Counted from the first letter of the stretch, positions 1 through 10,476 are shown. The stretch: DNA of 43,356 nt from Limnohabitans sp. Rim8 (GCF_945869175.1 NZ_CAMBNZ010000011.1:1-43356), one strand, 5' to 3'. Made by a program: numbers and translations. Notes: generated by a model from the letters alone, not told the origin.

Positions 1-26
1 CTGCCATCCCTTTCACAGGAATCCAC

Positions 27-440
27 ATGTCCATGCTGTTGTTCAAAAAAGGGGCTCGCAAAGGTCTGCTCATGTGCAGTTTGCTGTTGGGCCTGGCCCA
101 AGCGGGTTGCGCCCACCCGGTCTTTGTGGAGCCGTCTGTCATGGTGCATTCCCGTTTCGGCCTTGTTGAGGTTCATGCGCATACAGGGGGGAGCCAGGTG
201 ATCCATGCCCCGCCCCCTCGGGTCATTTACTTGCCGCCGCCACCCCCTCTGGTGGTTTATGTGCCCCGTGTGTATGCGCCAGTGCACGGTTGGAGGCATG
301 GACATGACGGTCATCAAAGGGGCCATGAACGCAGGCATTACCAGCATGGGGGCGGTGACCATGGGCGGGGTGGGTGGGATCGTCGTTATGACAGGCAGCA
401 TGACGACCGCCGTGGTGGTCGTCAGGATGGGCGTCGTTGA
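27..440 (+). CDS. Small exported His/Gly/Arg-rich protein of unknown function
   Basis: I do not recognise a family. The 137-residue product starts with basic residues followed by a hydrophobic stretch (LLMCSLLLGLAQAGCA, about residues 14-29), which looks like a Sec signal peptide. A cysteine follows AQAG, but the -3 residue is Gln, so a lipoprotein cleavage site is doubtful. A proline-rich stretch (PPPPP, about residues 70-75) comes next, and the last 50 residues are almost entirely His, Gly, Arg and Asp, with many HGH, RGH and DRR groups. Such tails can bind metal or be disordered; that is inference. The start is supported by an AGGA ribosome site six bases upstream. The 3' end meets the decayed protease gene on the other strand. 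Confidence 0.6.
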   Translation: MSMLLFKKGARKGLLMCSLLLGLAQAGCAHPVFVEPSVMVHSRFGLVEVHAHTGGSQVIHAPPPRVIYLPPPPPLVVYVPRVYAPVHGWRHGHDGHQRGHERRHYQHGGGDHGRGGWDRRYDRQHDDRRGGRQDGRR

Positions 441-825
441 GAACCAAGTGCCCAGCACGCACGGGCACGCCGCGCACCAACTGGCCGGGTCACTGGCCGT
501 TGGCGGTGTTCAGCGTGACGTCCTGGCCCGAAGGCAAGCCGGCTTGTGTGGCCAGCGCTTGGCTCACGCTCACATGGCTCGCCCCGGTGTCCACCAAAAA
601 AGTCACGGGCTGTCGGTTGACTTAGCCCTCCACATGAAAATGCCCGTCGCGTTGGCGCGGAATCACCAAATCGCCAGAGCTGAGTGCATAAGGCTTGAGG
701 CCGTCCTGGCGCGTTTGTTCGACACGGTCAAACACCAAGTAAAGCACCCCGGCCACAGCCAGCCACACTGCGGTGATGGCGAAGGCACCGAGGCGGGCGG
801 TTTTTTGGATCGAAGGCTTGCTCAT
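430..825 (-). pseudogene. Decayed retropepsin-like aspartic protease gene (clan AA, TIGR02281-like)
   Basis: Reading from 825 there is an N-terminal membrane anchor (about residues 11-31), then a region ending GHFHVEG, then an in-frame TAA (622-624). The same frame continues with VNRQPVTFLVDTGASHVSVS, which carries the DTGAS active-site motif of the single-domain membrane-anchored aspartic proteases. It goes on through TLNTANGQ to a second in-frame stop, TGA (490-492), and a recognisable LVLND stretch. The usual C-terminal LLGMSFL-type segment is not found; that region is occupied by the convergent gene at 27-440. Two nonsense changes plus a lost 3' end make this a pseudogene. It begins three bases after the stop of the DUF2306 gene, so the two were probably one operon. 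The 3' limit is approximate. Confidence 0.8.
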
Positions 826-828
826 GCT

Positions 829-1236
829 TTAACCCGCAGCGCCAGACCAAAGCCATTGGCCCAACAAACGTCCGGGCAGCAAGGTGAATGCGCCTGTCAC
901 CACACAAGCCGATGCATAGAGCCACTGCATGGTTTTTCTATGAGCTTCAATGTGGCCTTCAGCTAAAAAGCGAAATGACCTGTACAGGCTGAATAAAGTC
1001 AGTGGAATGAGCAGGTGAATCGGGGTGTAGCCCCAAATATTAGGCAGATTGAAGTCTCGGATGAAAAGACCCGAGAGGGCCGCGCCCAGCATGCAGGTGA
1101 CCCAAGCGTAACCGAATGCCCGGTGAAGTCGGGGTCGTTTGATGCGGCCCATGCGGGCCCAAAGCGCCCACGGACCTAAGACTGTGGCGGTCAGAGCCAA
1201 GCTCATGTGCACGGCGATGGTATGTGTCAGTTGCAT
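829..1236 (-). CDS. DUF2306-type small membrane protein
   Basis: A 135-residue protein with about four hydrophobic segments: near residues 8-26 after MQLTHTIAVHMSLAL, and around WVTCMLGAALSGLF, PIHLLIPLTLFSLY and LYASACVVTGAFTLL. The pattern, with a conserved His in the first helix, a loop of type RLHRAFGYAWV and a His-rich RFLAEGHIEAHRKTMQ segment, resembles the DUF2306 family of predicted membrane proteins, whose function is unknown to me. The frame is open further upstream to 1305, but those 23 residues are polar and not family-like, so I chose the ATG at 1236; neither start has a strong ribosome site. The decayed protease follows immediately downstream. Confidence 0.7.
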   Translation of the reverse strand: MQLTHTIAVHMSLALTATVLGPWALWARMGRIKRPRLHRAFGYAWVTCMLGAALSGLFIRDFNLPNIWGYTPIHLLIPLTLFSLYRSFRFLAEGHIEAHRKTMQWLYASACVVTGAFTLLPGRLLGQWLWSGAAG

Positions 1237-1358
1237 CGTTCGTTTTGAATGTTTTACTTGAGCAGCACTGTGACACAGGTTTGGATGGTGATTTCCAACT
1301 TTCATCCTGGTGTGCTGTCCAGCAACGATAATCCACCCAGATTTTTAGAGGAGCATTT

Positions 1359-2183
1359 GTGGATCTGATGTTGTTGCTCAAAGCCGCTGTGATGGGCGTG
1401 GTCGAAGGACTGACCGAGTTCTTGCCGATCTCGTCCACCGGTCATTTGATTCTGGCGGGTGCCTTGCTGGGCTTTGACGATGACAAGGCCAAGGTGTTCG
1501 ACATCGCCATCCAGACCGGGGCGATTTTGGCGGTGATCATCGTGTATTGGCAAAAGATCAGTTCGACCGTGCGTGCCTTGCCGCGCAGCGCCGACGCCCA
1601 GCGCTTCGCGCTGAATGTATTCATCGCTTTTGTGCCCGCAGTCATTTTGGGCCTGTTGTTCGGCAAGGCCATCAAGGCGAATTTGTTCACGCCAGCTGTG
1701 GTGGCCACCACCTTCATCGTTGGTGGTTTCATCATTTTGTGGGCCGAGCGCAGGCAGGCCAGCGCTGTGCGAATTGGCGAGGTGGAAGACATGCGCTGGC
1801 AAGATGCGCTCAAGGTTGGCTTGGTGCAATGCCTGGCCATGATTCCGGGCACCAGCCGCAGCGGTGCCACCATCATTGGCGGCATGCTGCTGGGCATGTC
1901 GCGCAAGGCGGCGACGGATTTTTCGTTTTACCTGGCCATTCCCACGCTGATCGGCGCCGGGGCTTACAGCCTGTACAAAGACCGCGCCCTGCTCAGCATG
2001 GTCGACGCGCCCATGTTTGCGGTGGGTTTGTTGTTTTCGTTTTTAAGCGCTTGGGTGTGTGTGCGCTGGCTGCTTAAATTCATCTCGACCCACAGCTTCG
2101 AGGTGTTCGCTTGGTACCGGATTGTTTTTGGTCTGCTGGTTTTGGGAACCAGCTACTCTGGCCTGGTGACCTGGGCGGCTTGA
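1359..2183 (+). CDS. uppP: Undecaprenyl-diphosphatase (UppP/BacA)
   Basis: Integral membrane phosphatase that converts undecaprenyl diphosphate to the monophosphate, recycling the lipid carrier for peptidoglycan and other envelope polymers; overexpression of this family gives bacitracin resistance. At 274 residues it has normal family length. The two signature regions are present: [15 protein letters not shown] near residues 16-30, and [13 protein letters not shown] near residues 163-175, which holds the catalytic Ser/Arg motif. Several further hydrophobic helices follow. The start is GTG with a good AGAGGAG ribosome site five bases upstream; an ATG four codons in is the alternative. The stop codon directly abuts the stop of the convergent hydrolase gene. 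Confidence 0.96.
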   Translation: MDLMLLLKAAVMGVVEGLTEFLPISSTGHLILAGALLGFDDDKAKVFDIAIQTGAILAVIIVYWQKISSTVRALPRSADAQRFALNVFIAFVPAVILGLLFGKAIKANLFTPAVVATTFIVGGFIILWAERRQASAVRIGEVEDMRWQDALKVGLVQCLAMIPGTSRSGATIIGGMLLGMSRKAATDFSFYLAIPTLIGAGAYSLYKDRALLSMVDAPMFAVGLLFSFLSAWVCVRWLLKFISTHSFEVFAWYRIVFGLLVLGTSYSGLVTWAA

Positions 2184-2987
2184 TCACGCGCCCATATTGC
2201 GCAGCGATGCTTCAATCGCTGCGGCCGTGGCGATGGGTTTTTCCATCGGAAACAGGTGGGAGCCGTCCAGCATTGTGATGCGGCCTTTGACCACCTTGTG
2301 GGTCAGATCGACGCCAGCTTGGCGCATTTCGGCAGAGTGCGTGCCGCCGATGAATGCGGCTGGGCACTTGAGGGGTTTGCGCTTCAGCAGGCTGTCCAGT
2401 TTGTGCGGCAGGCCGTTGTAAATAGCCGTTTCCACGTCGCGATCAAAACTCAGAACCCTTTGTCCATCTTGGTCGTGTGTGCCATGTTCGATGTAATCGC
2501 GCAGGACCTGCGGGTCCCAGCGGGCAAACGACTTTTTCTGCTGAAAGCTTTCCAGTGCAGTTTGGGCGTCGGGCCAGTGGTTGCGCCGTTTTTGGCTAAT
2601 GCGTCCTGGCGACAGCGAGCCGATCAGGGGCGTGCGTTTGGCCAAACCCAGGGTGGTGGCGCGCCAACCACCGATCACAGGCGAGTCGATCAGCAAGACG
2701 CCTCGTGCCAGCTCAGGGTGACGCGCTGCGCACATCAAACTCAAAATGCCACCCAGCGAATGGCCCACCAGAAATGCCGGTTCGCCATCGCACTGTTGAG
2801 CTTTGGCAAAGTCGGCCAACTGTTGCACCAGGTGCGGCCAATTGTTGGTGGCCGGGTATTGTGGGTCGTGCCCAAACATCTCCACCGCCCCGACTTGAAA
2901 GCCGCGCTTGCGCAGGTTGTCGAGCATCACCTTGTAGGTGCTGGCCGGAAAGCTGTTGCCGTGCGAGAAGATGATGCGAGGGCTCAT
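2184..2987 (-). CDS. Alpha/beta-fold hydrolase
   Basis: A 267-residue soluble hydrolase of unknown substrate. It has the fold's landmarks: an oxyanion-region HGNS near residues 9-12, the nucleophile elbow GHSLGG with Ser77, and a late [11 protein letters not shown] segment that supplies the likely catalytic His244. The acid residue is not assigned with certainty. The C-terminal half is rich in basic residues ([15 protein letters not shown]). Its start overlaps the mutS stop by four bases (ATGA), so it is translationally coupled as the last gene of the suhB-mutS block. No signal peptide is seen, so it should be cytoplasmic. An esterase is likelier than a peptidase, but this is a guess. Confidence 0.85.
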   Translation of the reverse strand: MSPRIIFSHGNSFPASTYKVMLDNLRKRGFQVGAVEMFGHDPQYPATNNWPHLVQQLADFAKAQQCDGEPAFLVGHSLGGILSLMCAARHPELARGVLLIDSPVIGGWRATTLGLAKRTPLIGSLSPGRISQKRRNHWPDAQTALESFQQKKSFARWDPQVLRDYIEHGTHDQDGQRVLSFDRDVETAIYNGLPHKLDSLLKRKPLKCPAAFIGGTHSAEMRQAGVDLTHKVVKGRITMLDGSHLFPMEKPIATAAAIEASLRNMGA

Positions 2988-5635
2988 GCGTTGGGTGTTG
3001 AAGTTTTCAGCAGCAGGCGCTGCAAGCTGTACAGGGCGTCGAGCGCTTCGCGGGGGCTGAGCGCGTCGGGGTTGATTTGGGCCAGCGCCGCTTCCACAGC
3101 AGAGGGACCTGTGACCTCTGCCTCGGGCGGGGTGGCAAACAGGTCCACTTGCTGGCGGCTTTCAGTCACCCCGGCTTCCAGTGCGCTCAGGGCATGGCGG
3201 GCGTGGTTGAGCACACTGGCGGGCATGCCGGCGAGGCGTGCCACCTGCACGCCATAGCTTTTGCTGGCGGGGCCGGGTTGCAGTTCGTGCAAGAACACGA
3301 TGGACGCGCCGGATTCGGCCGCACTCACATGCATGTTGACAGCGGCGGTGTGTGTGGCCGGGAACTCGGTCAGCTCGAAATAGTGCGTGGCAAACAGCGC
3401 AAAGGCTTGTGTTTTGTTGTGCAGGTGCGTGGCGATGCCGCTGGCCAGGGCCAAGCCGTCAAAGGTGGATGTGCCGCGCCCGATCTCGTCCATCAGCACC
3501 AAGCTGTTCGGCGTGGCGCTGTGCAAAATTTGCGCGGCTTCGGTCATTTCCAGCATGAAGGTCGATTGGGCGTTGGCCAGGTCGTCGGCCGCGCCGATAC
3601 GGGTGTGGATCGCGTCGATGGGACCGAGTCGGCAGCGGCTGGCGGGCACGTGGCTTCCGATGCTGGCCAAAAGCACGATCAGGGCCACTTGGCGCATGTA
3701 GGTTGATTTACCGCCCATGTTGGGGCCGGTGATGATCTGCAAACGCTGCTTGGGGCCCAACACCGTGTCGTTGGCAATGAAGCTGGCACCCGACAGTTCG
3801 GCCAGGCGCGCCTCGACCACCGGGTGACGGCCTTGGCGGATTTCAATGCAGGGCTCTTTGGTGAATTCGGGCGCGCACCAATGGAGGGTGAGCGAGCGCT
3901 CAGTCAGTGCGCACAGCACGTCCAGACTGGCCATGGCGTGCGCCAATTCGGTGAGGGCGGGCACAAAGGCTTGCAGTTGGTCGAGCAAACCCTCGTAAAG
4001 CCATTTTTCGCGGGCCAAGGCGCGCTCTTGTGCCGATAAAGCTTTGTCCTCAAAAGTTTTGAGCTCGGGCGTGATGAAGCGCTCGGCGTTTTTCAGGGTC
4101 TGGCGGCGGCGGTAGTCGTCGGGCACTTTATCGAGTTGCCCTTGGGTGACCTCGATGTAAAACCCGTGCACCTTGTTGAACTGCACCCGCAAATTGGCAA
4201 TGCCGGTGCGCTCTTTCTCGCGGGTTTCCAGGTCGAGCAAAAACGCATCGCAGTGGGTCTGGATGCCGCGCAGCTCGTCCAGCTCGGCGTCCAGCCCGTC
4301 GGCGATGATGCCGCCGTCGCGTACCAGGGCCGCGGGCTCTTCGAGCAGGGCCATGTGCAGCAACTCGGCGCAATGGGTGGGTGGCGTGAGCCAGCGGGCC
4401 ATGCCCGCCAGCAATGTGCCGGGCTCGGGCTTGAGCGTTTGCAGTTGCAAAGACAGCGAGGCCGCACGCGCCAGCGCATGGCGCAGGGCCACCAGCTCGC
4501 GTGGGCGCACTTGCCGCAGCGCAGTGCGTGCGGTGATGCGCTCCACATCGCTTGCGCCTTTGAGTTGTTGACGCAAGTCGCTCCAAGCGCCAGTGCCGCT
4601 GTCGCCGCGCAAGGTGGCGATGGCGTTCAAGCGTTGCCGTGCCACATCGCGCGCTCGTGGCGGGTTGAGCAGCCAGCTTTTGAGCATCCGGCTGCCCATG
4701 CCCGTCATGCAGGTGTCGAGCAGGGCGAACAGCGTGGGTGAATCCGCAGCGCTTTCGCCGCGCAGGGTCTGGGTCAACTCCAAGTTGCGGCGGGTGCTGG
4801 CGGGCAAGTCCATCAAGGCATCCGAGCGCTGCACCTGCACCCGCTGCACATGCGGCAAGCTGCGGCCTTGGGTGTGCTCGGCATAAGTGAGCAAGGCCGC
4901 AGCAGCGGCGTGCGCGTCGGCCAGGGCATCGGCGCTCCAGGCAGCGAGTGACGCGGCTTGCAGCTGCTCCAGCAGCTTGCGCTGGCCCAGGCCTGCGTCA
5001 AACTGAAAGTCGGGCCGCAAGGCGAAAGACCAGCTGCCACGACCAACGGTTTTCAGACCGCGCAGTTTTTGCTCAAACGTGGGCGTCATGCCCGCGCTGG
5101 CCAGCAGTTCACTGGGGCTGATGCGGTCGATCCAGTCGGCCAGTTCATCTTGCGCGCACTCGGCCAAGTGCACCACACCTTGCGTGACGCTCAGCCACGC
5201 CAGGCCACAACAGTTTTTGGGGGCCTGGTGCACGGCCAGCAAGATGGCTTCGCTCTTGTCAGACAGCAGCTCGGTGTCGGTCAGTGTGCCTGGGGTGACC
5301 ACGCGCACCACTTTGCGCTCCACTGGGCCTTTGGCCGTGGCCACGTCGCCCACTTGCTCGCAAATGGCCACGGACTCACCCAGCTTGATCAAGCGGGCGA
5401 GGTAGGTTTCCATCGAGTGAAAGGGCACACCCGCCATGAGCACGGGCTGTCCGGCCGACTGGCCCCGGCGCGTCAAGGTGATGTCGAGCAGGCCAGCGGC
5501 TTTCTCGGCATCGGCAAAGAACAACTCGTAAAAGTCGCCCATGCGGTAAAAAACCAGGGTGTCAGGAAACTCCGCCTTGATGCCCAGGTACTGGGCCATC
5601 ATGGGGGTGTGGGCACTCAGGTCGAGCGCGGACAT
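2984..5635 (-). CDS. mutS: DNA mismatch repair protein MutS
   Basis: Recognises base mismatches and small loops and starts methyl-directed or nick-directed repair with MutL. The 883-residue protein has all landmarks. The mismatch-probing Phe-Tyr-Glu lies at residues 35-37 ([10 protein letters not shown]), the connector, lever and clamp regions follow, and the C-terminal ATPase has Walker [10 protein letters not shown] near residue 635 and the DEIGRGTST Walker B/signature. The helix-turn-helix region with the dimerising tail is at the end. Length is slightly above the E. coli protein (853). It starts four bases after the suhB stop and overlaps the downstream hydrolase, so all three genes look co-transcribed. 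Confidence 0.98.
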   Translation of the reverse strand: MSALDLSAHTPMMAQYLGIKAEFPDTLVFYRMGDFYELFFADAEKAAGLLDITLTRRGQSAGQPVLMAGVPFHSMETYLARLIKLGESVAICEQVGDVATAKGPVERKVVRVVTPGTLTDTELLSDKSEAILLAVHQAPKNCCGLAWLSVTQGVVHLAECAQDELADWIDRISPSELLASAGMTPTFEQKLRGLKTVGRGSWSFALRPDFQFDAGLGQRKLLEQLQAASLAAWSADALADAHAAAAALLTYAEHTQGRSLPHVQRVQVQRSDALMDLPASTRRNLELTQTLRGESAADSPTLFALLDTCMTGMGSRMLKSWLLNPPRARDVARQRLNAIATLRGDSGTGAWSDLRQQLKGASDVERITARTALRQVRPRELVALRHALARAASLSLQLQTLKPEPGTLLAGMARWLTPPTHCAELLHMALLEEPAALVRDGGIIADGLDAELDELRGIQTHCDAFLLDLETREKERTGIANLRVQFNKVHGFYIEVTQGQLDKVPDDYRRRQTLKNAERFITPELKTFEDKALSAQERALAREKWLYEGLLDQLQAFVPALTELAHAMASLDVLCALTERSLTLHWCAPEFTKEPCIEIRQGRHPVVEARLAELSGASFIANDTVLGPKQRLQIITGPNMGGKSTYMRQVALIVLLASIGSHVPASRCRLGPIDAIHTRIGAADDLANAQSTFMLEMTEAAQILHSATPNSLVLMDEIGRGTSTFDGLALASGIATHLHNKTQAFALFATHYFELTEFPATHTAAVNMHVSAAESGASIVFLHELQPGPASKSYGVQVARLAGMPASVLNHARHALSALEAGVTESRQQVDLFATPPEAEVTGPSAVEAALAQINPDALSPREALDALYSLQRLLLKTSTPNA

Positions 5636-5638
5636 GGC

Positions 5639-6589
5639 TTAGAAGGGCGCGTCTTTGGTTTCGCCACCGCCCAAAGCCACTGAGTCCTCTTGGCCATCGG
5701 CTTCGAGGTCATGGCTGTCCGAGGTGCGTTCCCGGCTGAGGGTGTCCACGGCCGTGCGCACGGCCGCTTTGTCGCCCGCGCTGGCGAATTTGCTGTACTT
5801 GCCCAAGATGGTGACCAACTGGCCGTATATGCGGGGGGCGCCAGCCAGGCATTCTTTTTGTTCCAGGAAGTCCGACTCACCCGTGAAGTTACCAATCAGG
5901 CCACCTGCCTCGGTCACCAAAAGAGAGCCTGCAGCCACGTCCCACGGCGACAGTCCGGTTTCAAAGAAGCCATCGGTAAAGCCTGCGGCCACATAGGCCA
6001 AATCCAGTGCCGCAGCACCCGGGCGGCGCAGCCCGGCGGTGCGCTGCATCACATCGCCCATCATGCGCAGGTACTGGTTGAAGTTGTCCCCCTTGCGGAA
6101 AGGAAAACCCGTGGAGATGATGCATTCCTCCATCCGAATGCGTTTGCTCACACGCAGGCGGCGGTCGTTCATGAAAGCGCCACGGCCTTTGGTCGCGGTG
6201 AACAGGTCGTTGCGGGTGGGGTCGTAAATGACGGCTTGCTCGATCTTGCCGCGCACTTGCAAAGCAATGCTGACGCAATAAACAGGGAAGCCGTGGATGA
6301 AGTTGGTGGTGCCGTCCAGCGGGTCGATGATCCAGATGTGGTCAGCGAGCGGGTTGCCGTGCGTGCTGCCCGATTCCTCAGCCAGGATGCCGTGGTCGGG
6401 GTAGGCGGTCAGCAAGGTGTCGATGATGACTTTTTCGCTGGCGTGGTCGACTTCGGTGACAAAGTCGTTGACCTGCTTTTGCGAAATGCGAACCGCTTCA
6501 ACGTCGAGCGCGGCACGGTTGATGATGGCGCCAGCGGCGCGCGCAGCCTTGATGGCCACGTTGAGCATGGGGTGGAGGTTGGACGACAT
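5639..6589 (-). CDS. suhB: Inositol-1-monophosphatase family protein (SuhB)
   Basis: Mg2+-dependent phosphatase of the inositol monophosphatase family; in E. coli SuhB also binds RNA polymerase in the rRNA antitermination complex. Metal-site motifs are clear: EESG (about residues 70-73), DPLDGTTNF (about 90-98) and LSPWDVAAG (about 212-220). I chose the ATG giving [10 protein letters not shown], which matches the usual family start; the frame runs open to a GTG at 6622. A tail of roughly 45 residues after the catalytic domain, ending in an acidic, Gly-rich stretch, is longer than in E. coli (267 residues there, 316 here). It is the first gene of the suhB-mutS-hydrolase block and is divergent from trmJ. 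Confidence 0.93.
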   Translation of the reverse strand: MSSNLHPMLNVAIKAARAAGAIINRAALDVEAVRISQKQVNDFVTEVDHASEKVIIDTLLTAYPDHGILAEESGSTHGNPLADHIWIIDPLDGTTNFIHGFPVYCVSIALQVRGKIEQAVIYDPTRNDLFTATKGRGAFMNDRRLRVSKRIRMEECIISTGFPFRKGDNFNQYLRMMGDVMQRTAGLRRPGAAALDLAYVAAGFTDGFFETGLSPWDVAAGSLLVTEAGGLIGNFTGESDFLEQKECLAGAPRIYGQLVTILGKYSKFASAGDKAAVRTAVDTLSRERTSDSHDLEADGQEDSVALGGGETKDAPF

Positions 6590-6738
6590 GAATTGTGTGA
6601 AGAACGGGTCTGGCCCACGCACGATCGCGGCGGCGAAGCAGGCATTTTCTCATGAAAAAAGCTTGCATTCGGCATTTGGGCAGCCTGAAGCGGATGTGTA
6701 CGACCATGGCTGGGCTGGGGAGCATGGACAATTGGGGC

Positions 6739-7470
6739 ATGAAAACGCGATTCATCTTGATAGAGACCAGCCATGCCGGCAACGTGGGCGCTGCCGCCCG
6801 CGCCTTGAAAGTCATGGGCTTTGACGAGTTGGTGCTGGTGGCCCCGCGCTGGCCCAACGTGCTGCGCAAAGAAGAAACGATTCAACGGGCCAGCGGAGCC
6901 AACGATGTGCTGGCCAAGGCCAGGGTCGTCGACACTTTGGACGAAGCCTTGGATGGCGTGACCCACTTGTGCGCCACGGCCATGACCCCTCGTGACTTTG
7001 GGCCACCCACCCGGTCTCCGCGCGCACACTTTGCAGAATTGACCCAATCTGGCGCGCCCGAGCAAAGCGTGGCTTTTTTGTTCGGCTCCGAGCGCTTTGG
7101 CATGAAAAACGAAGACGTCTACCGTTGCCATGTGGCGTTGTCGATCCCGACCAACCCGCAGTTTGGCTCGCTCAACTTAGGGTCGGCCATCCAGGTGGTG
7201 GCCTACGACTGGCGGGTGGCTTTGGGCGGCTTCCCGGTTCAGGAGGCGGTGCCGCCCGCCGACAAAGCCGATGCGCAGCAGGTGGCCGGCATGTTGACCC
7301 ACTTGGAACATGCGCTGACCGACATCGGTTTCCTGGACCCGGCAGCGCCGAAAAAACTCATGCCCCGACTGAACCAACTGTTTAACCGCGCTGACCTGAG
7401 CCCAGAGGAAATCCACATCCTGCGCGGGGTGGCCAAGGCCATGATCCAAATGGCCAGCGCCAAGCGATAG
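6739..7470 (+). CDS. trmJ: tRNA (cytidine/uridine-32-2'-O)-methyltransferase TrmJ
   Basis: SPOUT-fold methyltransferase that adds a 2'-O-methyl group to nucleotide 32 in the anticodon loop of several tRNAs, using S-adenosylmethionine. The 243-residue protein opens with [20 protein letters not shown], the typical first SpoU motif. It then has the knot motifs [15 protein letters not shown] (about residues 115-129) and [13 protein letters not shown] (about 148-160), followed by a helical C-terminal extension typical of TrmJ. The frame is open further upstream to 6652, but that part is not family-like, so I used the ATG at 6739. cysE begins 11 bases after its stop, suggesting co-transcription, an arrangement seen in other Burkholderiales. 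Confidence 0.95.
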   Translation: MKTRFILIETSHAGNVGAAARALKVMGFDELVLVAPRWPNVLRKEETIQRASGANDVLAKARVVDTLDEALDGVTHLCATAMTPRDFGPPTRSPRAHFAELTQSGAPEQSVAFLFGSERFGMKNEDVYRCHVALSIPTNPQFGSLNLGSAIQVVAYDWRVALGGFPVQEAVPPADKADAQQVAGMLTHLEHALTDIGFLDPAAPKKLMPRLNQLFNRADLSPEEIHILRGVAKAMIQMASAKR

Positions 7471-7481
7471 ACTCAAGCCCT

Positions 7482-8249
7482 ATGTTTTCTCGTATCCGCT
7501 CCGACATCCAATGCATCCTTGACCGGGACCCCGCTGCACGCACCGCTTGGGAGGTGCTGACCTGTTATCCGGGCTTGCATGCTTTGGTGTTGCACCGCCG
7601 GGCGCACTGGTGCTGGAACCATGGTTTCAAGTGGTTGGGGCGATTCATTTCGAATGTGTCGCGTTGGATGACGGGTATCGAAATTCACCCCGGTGCCAAG
7701 ATAGGCGAGCGGGTGTTTTTTGACCACGCCATGGGTGTGGTGGTGGGCGAAACCGCCGAAATTGGCGACGGTTGCACGATTTACCAAGGCGTGACACTGG
7801 GCGGCACTTCGCTCTACAAAGGTGCCAAGCGCCACCCCACACTGGGCCGAGATGTCGTGGTGAGTGCCGGGGCCAAGGTCTTGGGCGGTTTTGAGGTGGG
7901 CGACGGCGCCAAGATCGGCAGCAACGCGGTGGTCATCAAGCCGGTGCCCGCCGGGGCCACGGCGGTGGGCATTCCGGCCCGCATCATCCCGTCCAAGGCG
8001 GGCGAGAGTGCCGATGTGTCCGGTACCGAGCGCAAATTCAGTGCCTACGGCATCACCCAAGACGACGATCCGGTCAGCCAAGCACTGCGTGGCCTGATCG
8101 ACAACGCAGCGGGCCAAGAACACCAGATTGCCATGATCTGGAAAGCGCTGGAGCAGTTGTGTGCACAGCAGCACATGCCCATGCCCAGCGATGCGGTGAC
8201 CAGCCAGACCTTTGAAGCCGATAAGCTGAATCAGTTGCTCGACAAATGA
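7482..8249 (+). CDS. cysE: Serine O-acetyltransferase
   Basis: Transfers acetyl from acetyl-CoA to L-serine, giving O-acetylserine for cysteine synthesis in the cytoplasm. The 255-residue protein has an N-terminal helical domain, then a left-handed beta-helix built of hexapeptide repeats. The active-site region is [19 protein letters not shown], with the catalytic Asp-His pair, followed by GVTLGGTSL. The segment after the beta-helix (about 75 residues, ending in NQLLDK) is longer than the short tail of the E. coli enzyme and lacks an obvious Ile C-terminus, so docking to cysteine synthase may differ; that is inference. It follows trmJ and converges on dnaG with only 24 bases between. Confidence 0.95.
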   Translation: MFSRIRSDIQCILDRDPAARTAWEVLTCYPGLHALVLHRRAHWCWNHGFKWLGRFISNVSRWMTGIEIHPGAKIGERVFFDHAMGVVVGETAEIGDGCTIYQGVTLGGTSLYKGAKRHPTLGRDVVVSAGAKVLGGFEVGDGAKIGSNAVVIKPVPAGATAVGIPARIIPSKAGESADVSGTERKFSAYGITQDDDPVSQALRGLIDNAAGQEHQIAMIWKALEQLCAQQHMPMPSDAVTSQTFEADKLNQLLDK

Positions 8250-8273
8250 TGTCTGCCGTCAGCCTTGATGGGC

Positions 8274-10361
8274 TTACTGCGAAGCCAATAAAGCGGCGGC
8301 CGCTGACGCCATGAGTTCTTTGCGGCGTTCGTGCAGGCTTCGCCAGCGTTGCTGGGCTTCGGGGTCTTGGCCGGTACTGGCTTGGGCCAGGGCCTCAGTT
8401 TCGAGCTGCTTCAAACGGTCGACCAGCAGCAGGGTGAGCAAGCGGCGCAACTCTTGGCGGGCTTCTTGGGGGTCGGGTGGGGTGGCGTCTTCGCTGCCCG
8501 GTGTGACACCCAGACTGTCTTGGGCCATCCAGCGCACCGCGTCTTCGGCAAAGGCCTGGCTTTGCATTTCGATTTGCAAGGCCGACCAGCCCAAAGCGCC
8601 TTGTTCATGGAACACAGATTCGAGCCAGGCAAACAAAGGCCCGTGCGGCGCAGGCAAGGCGCAGAGCATGGCATGGTCTTCACTGGCCAGCGTTTCCCAA
8701 AGCGCCATATTGCCCAGCAGCAAGCGTGCTGCGTGGTCGGCCCGGCTGGCAGGCACGGTGCGTGGTCCGGTGTAGACAGGGGCAGGGTCCCGTTTGAAGC
8801 GGTTGTTGCCAAACTTGCTGCCCGGCGTCCAGTTGGGATTTTTGCGTGGCCAGTTGTAGCCAGCGCCTTGGCCGCCAGCGTTGTTGTACCCTTGGCCATA
8901 AGGGACGTCATCCGCCCATTCAGGCGGCTCACCGTAGTGCGGCTGGAAAGTGGGGTGGTCGTCAGCACCCGCGCTGGCTGGATGGAAAGCGGCACTGGCC
9001 GACTGGCCCGAAGGCGCTGCAGCGCTCGCATGGCTGCGAGGTGCAAAACGCTGCTCACTGGCCGCTTGCTGGCCCCACAGTTTTTCCAGGCCCGCGGTTT
9101 CCAGTTGGATCAGTTGCGCCAGCTCCGACAGCAGTTGCTGCTTGAGCGCGCCATCGGGCAACAGTTGCCACAAGGGGCGGGCTTGGCTCGACAGGCGGGC
9201 TCGGCCTTCGGCCGTTTGCAAGTCGCAGTCCACGCTGGCCGCATCGACCAAAAAGCGCGACAAGGGCATGGCTTGCCTGATTTGCTCGGCAAAGGCTTCT
9301 TGGCCAAACTCGCGCACATAGCTGTCGGGATCGTGCTCGGCGGGCAAGAACAAAAATTTGATGCTGCGCACATCGGTGGCGTAGGGCAGGGCGCCATCGA
9401 GCGCTTTGCGGGCAGCCCGGCGGCCTGCGCCATCGCCGTCAAAGCTGAAAACCACCGCGTCGGTGAAACGAAACAACTTTTGCACATGCTCGGGGGTGCA
9501 GGCGGTGCCCAGCGTGGCCACCGCGTTGGCAAAGCCCAGCTGGGCCAGTGCCACCACGTCCATATAGCCTTCGGTGACCAGCACATAGCCTGCGCTGTGC
9601 AGGGCTTCGCGGGCTTCGTACAAGCCGTACAGCTCACGGCCTTTGTGGAATACCGGGGTTTCGGGCGAGTTGAGGTATTTGGGCGTGCCGCTGCCAATCA
9701 CGCGCCCACCAAAGCCGATGCACTCGCCCTTGATGTTGCGGATCGGGAACATGATCCGGTCACGAAAGCGGTCGTAGCGTTTGTCGTCTTCTTCGTTCAC
9801 GATCACCAGGCCCGATTCGGCCAAGAGCGGGTCGTCGTATTGGGGGAAGATGCTGGCCAGCGAGCGCCAGCCCTCGGGCGCGTAGCCCAGGCCAAAGCGC
9901 TTGGCGATCTGGCCGGACAGGCCACGGCCCTTGAGGTAGTCGATGGCGTGCGGGGTGATCTTGAGCTGCTCTCGGTAAGCCTGACCGGCTTTTTCGAGCA
10001 CATCGCTCAGGCTGTCTTGCTTGGCTTTTTGAGCGGCCGCTTTGGCTCGGTCTTCGGGTGAGAGTTGCTCTTCGGGCACTTGCATGCCGGTTTGCTGGGC
10101 CAGGTCTTTCACCGCTTCGATGAAGGTCATGCCCGCGTGCTCCATCAAAAAGCCGATCGCGTTGCCGTTCTTGCCGCAGCCAAAGCAGTGGAAAAACTGT
10201 TTCGTGGGGCTGACGCTGAAGCTGGGGGATTTCTCGCCATGAAAAGGACACAGGCCCATGAAATTGGCGCCGCCTTTTTTGAGTTGCACATACTTGCCCA
10301 CGATGTCGACCACATCGACACGGGACAGCAACTCCTGAATGAAAGACTGGGGGATGGCCAT
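8274..10361 (-). CDS. dnaG: DNA primase
   Basis: Synthesises RNA primers at the replication fork. The 695-residue protein has the N-terminal CHC2 zinc site (Cys38, His41, Cys59, Cys62) and the RNA polymerase core with TOPRIM motifs EGYMDVVALAQLG and FDGDGAGRRAA (about residues 265-310). A low-complexity Ser/Ala/Gly/Pro/Tyr linker (about residues 430-520) leads to the C-terminal DnaB-interacting helical domain. It is somewhat longer than E. coli DnaG (581), mainly because of the linker. No rpsU or rpoD flanks it here, unlike the classic macromolecular synthesis operon. A good ribosome site is not visible before the ATG. A long open frame on the opposite strand is a GC-driven shadow. Confidence 0.97.
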   Translation of the reverse strand: MAIPQSFIQELLSRVDVVDIVGKYVQLKKGGANFMGLCPFHGEKSPSFSVSPTKQFFHCFGCGKNGNAIGFLMEHAGMTFIEAVKDLAQQTGMQVPEEQLSPEDRAKAAAQKAKQDSLSDVLEKAGQAYREQLKITPHAIDYLKGRGLSGQIAKRFGLGYAPEGWRSLASIFPQYDDPLLAESGLVIVNEEDDKRYDRFRDRIMFPIRNIKGECIGFGGRVIGSGTPKYLNSPETPVFHKGRELYGLYEAREALHSAGYVLVTEGYMDVVALAQLGFANAVATLGTACTPEHVQKLFRFTDAVVFSFDGDGAGRRAARKALDGALPYATDVRSIKFLFLPAEHDPDSYVREFGQEAFAEQIRQAMPLSRFLVDAASVDCDLQTAEGRARLSSQARPLWQLLPDGALKQQLLSELAQLIQLETAGLEKLWGQQAASEQRFAPRSHASAAAPSGQSASAAFHPASAGADDHPTFQPHYGEPPEWADDVPYGQGYNNAGGQGAGYNWPRKNPNWTPGSKFGNNRFKRDPAPVYTGPRTVPASRADHAARLLLGNMALWETLASEDHAMLCALPAPHGPLFAWLESVFHEQGALGWSALQIEMQSQAFAEDAVRWMAQDSLGVTPGSEDATPPDPQEARQELRRLLTLLLVDRLKQLETEALAQASTGQDPEAQQRWRSLHERRKELMASAAAALLASQ

Positions 10362-10476
10362 AGGGTCTTATTTTCGCCTATTGGGCCTGATTTATTCGGG
10401 GCAAACCAGCATGGATTTCAGCGTCAGCTCAGGCAAACTGATCCCGATTCCATTGCACCGTGACCCAGGAAAACCC

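Noticed and set aside
430..825. Stop-codon readthrough or recoding in the protease gene
   Set aside because: No recoding signals such as a SECIS-like hairpin are apparent, two different stops occur, and the C-terminal part is missing; decay is the simpler explanation.
205..966. 253-residue open frame on the plus strand over the first 1 kb
   Set aside because: It crosses the 27-440 gene in another frame and runs antisense to the decayed protease and the DUF2306 gene; no ribosome site and no protein-like composition.
5690..6655. 321-residue open frame antisense to suhB
   Set aside because: Shadow frame opposite a clear phosphatase gene.
8331..10061. 576-residue open frame antisense to dnaG
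   Set aside because: GC-rich shadow frame; dnaG is certain, and the antisense product shows no recognisable domain.
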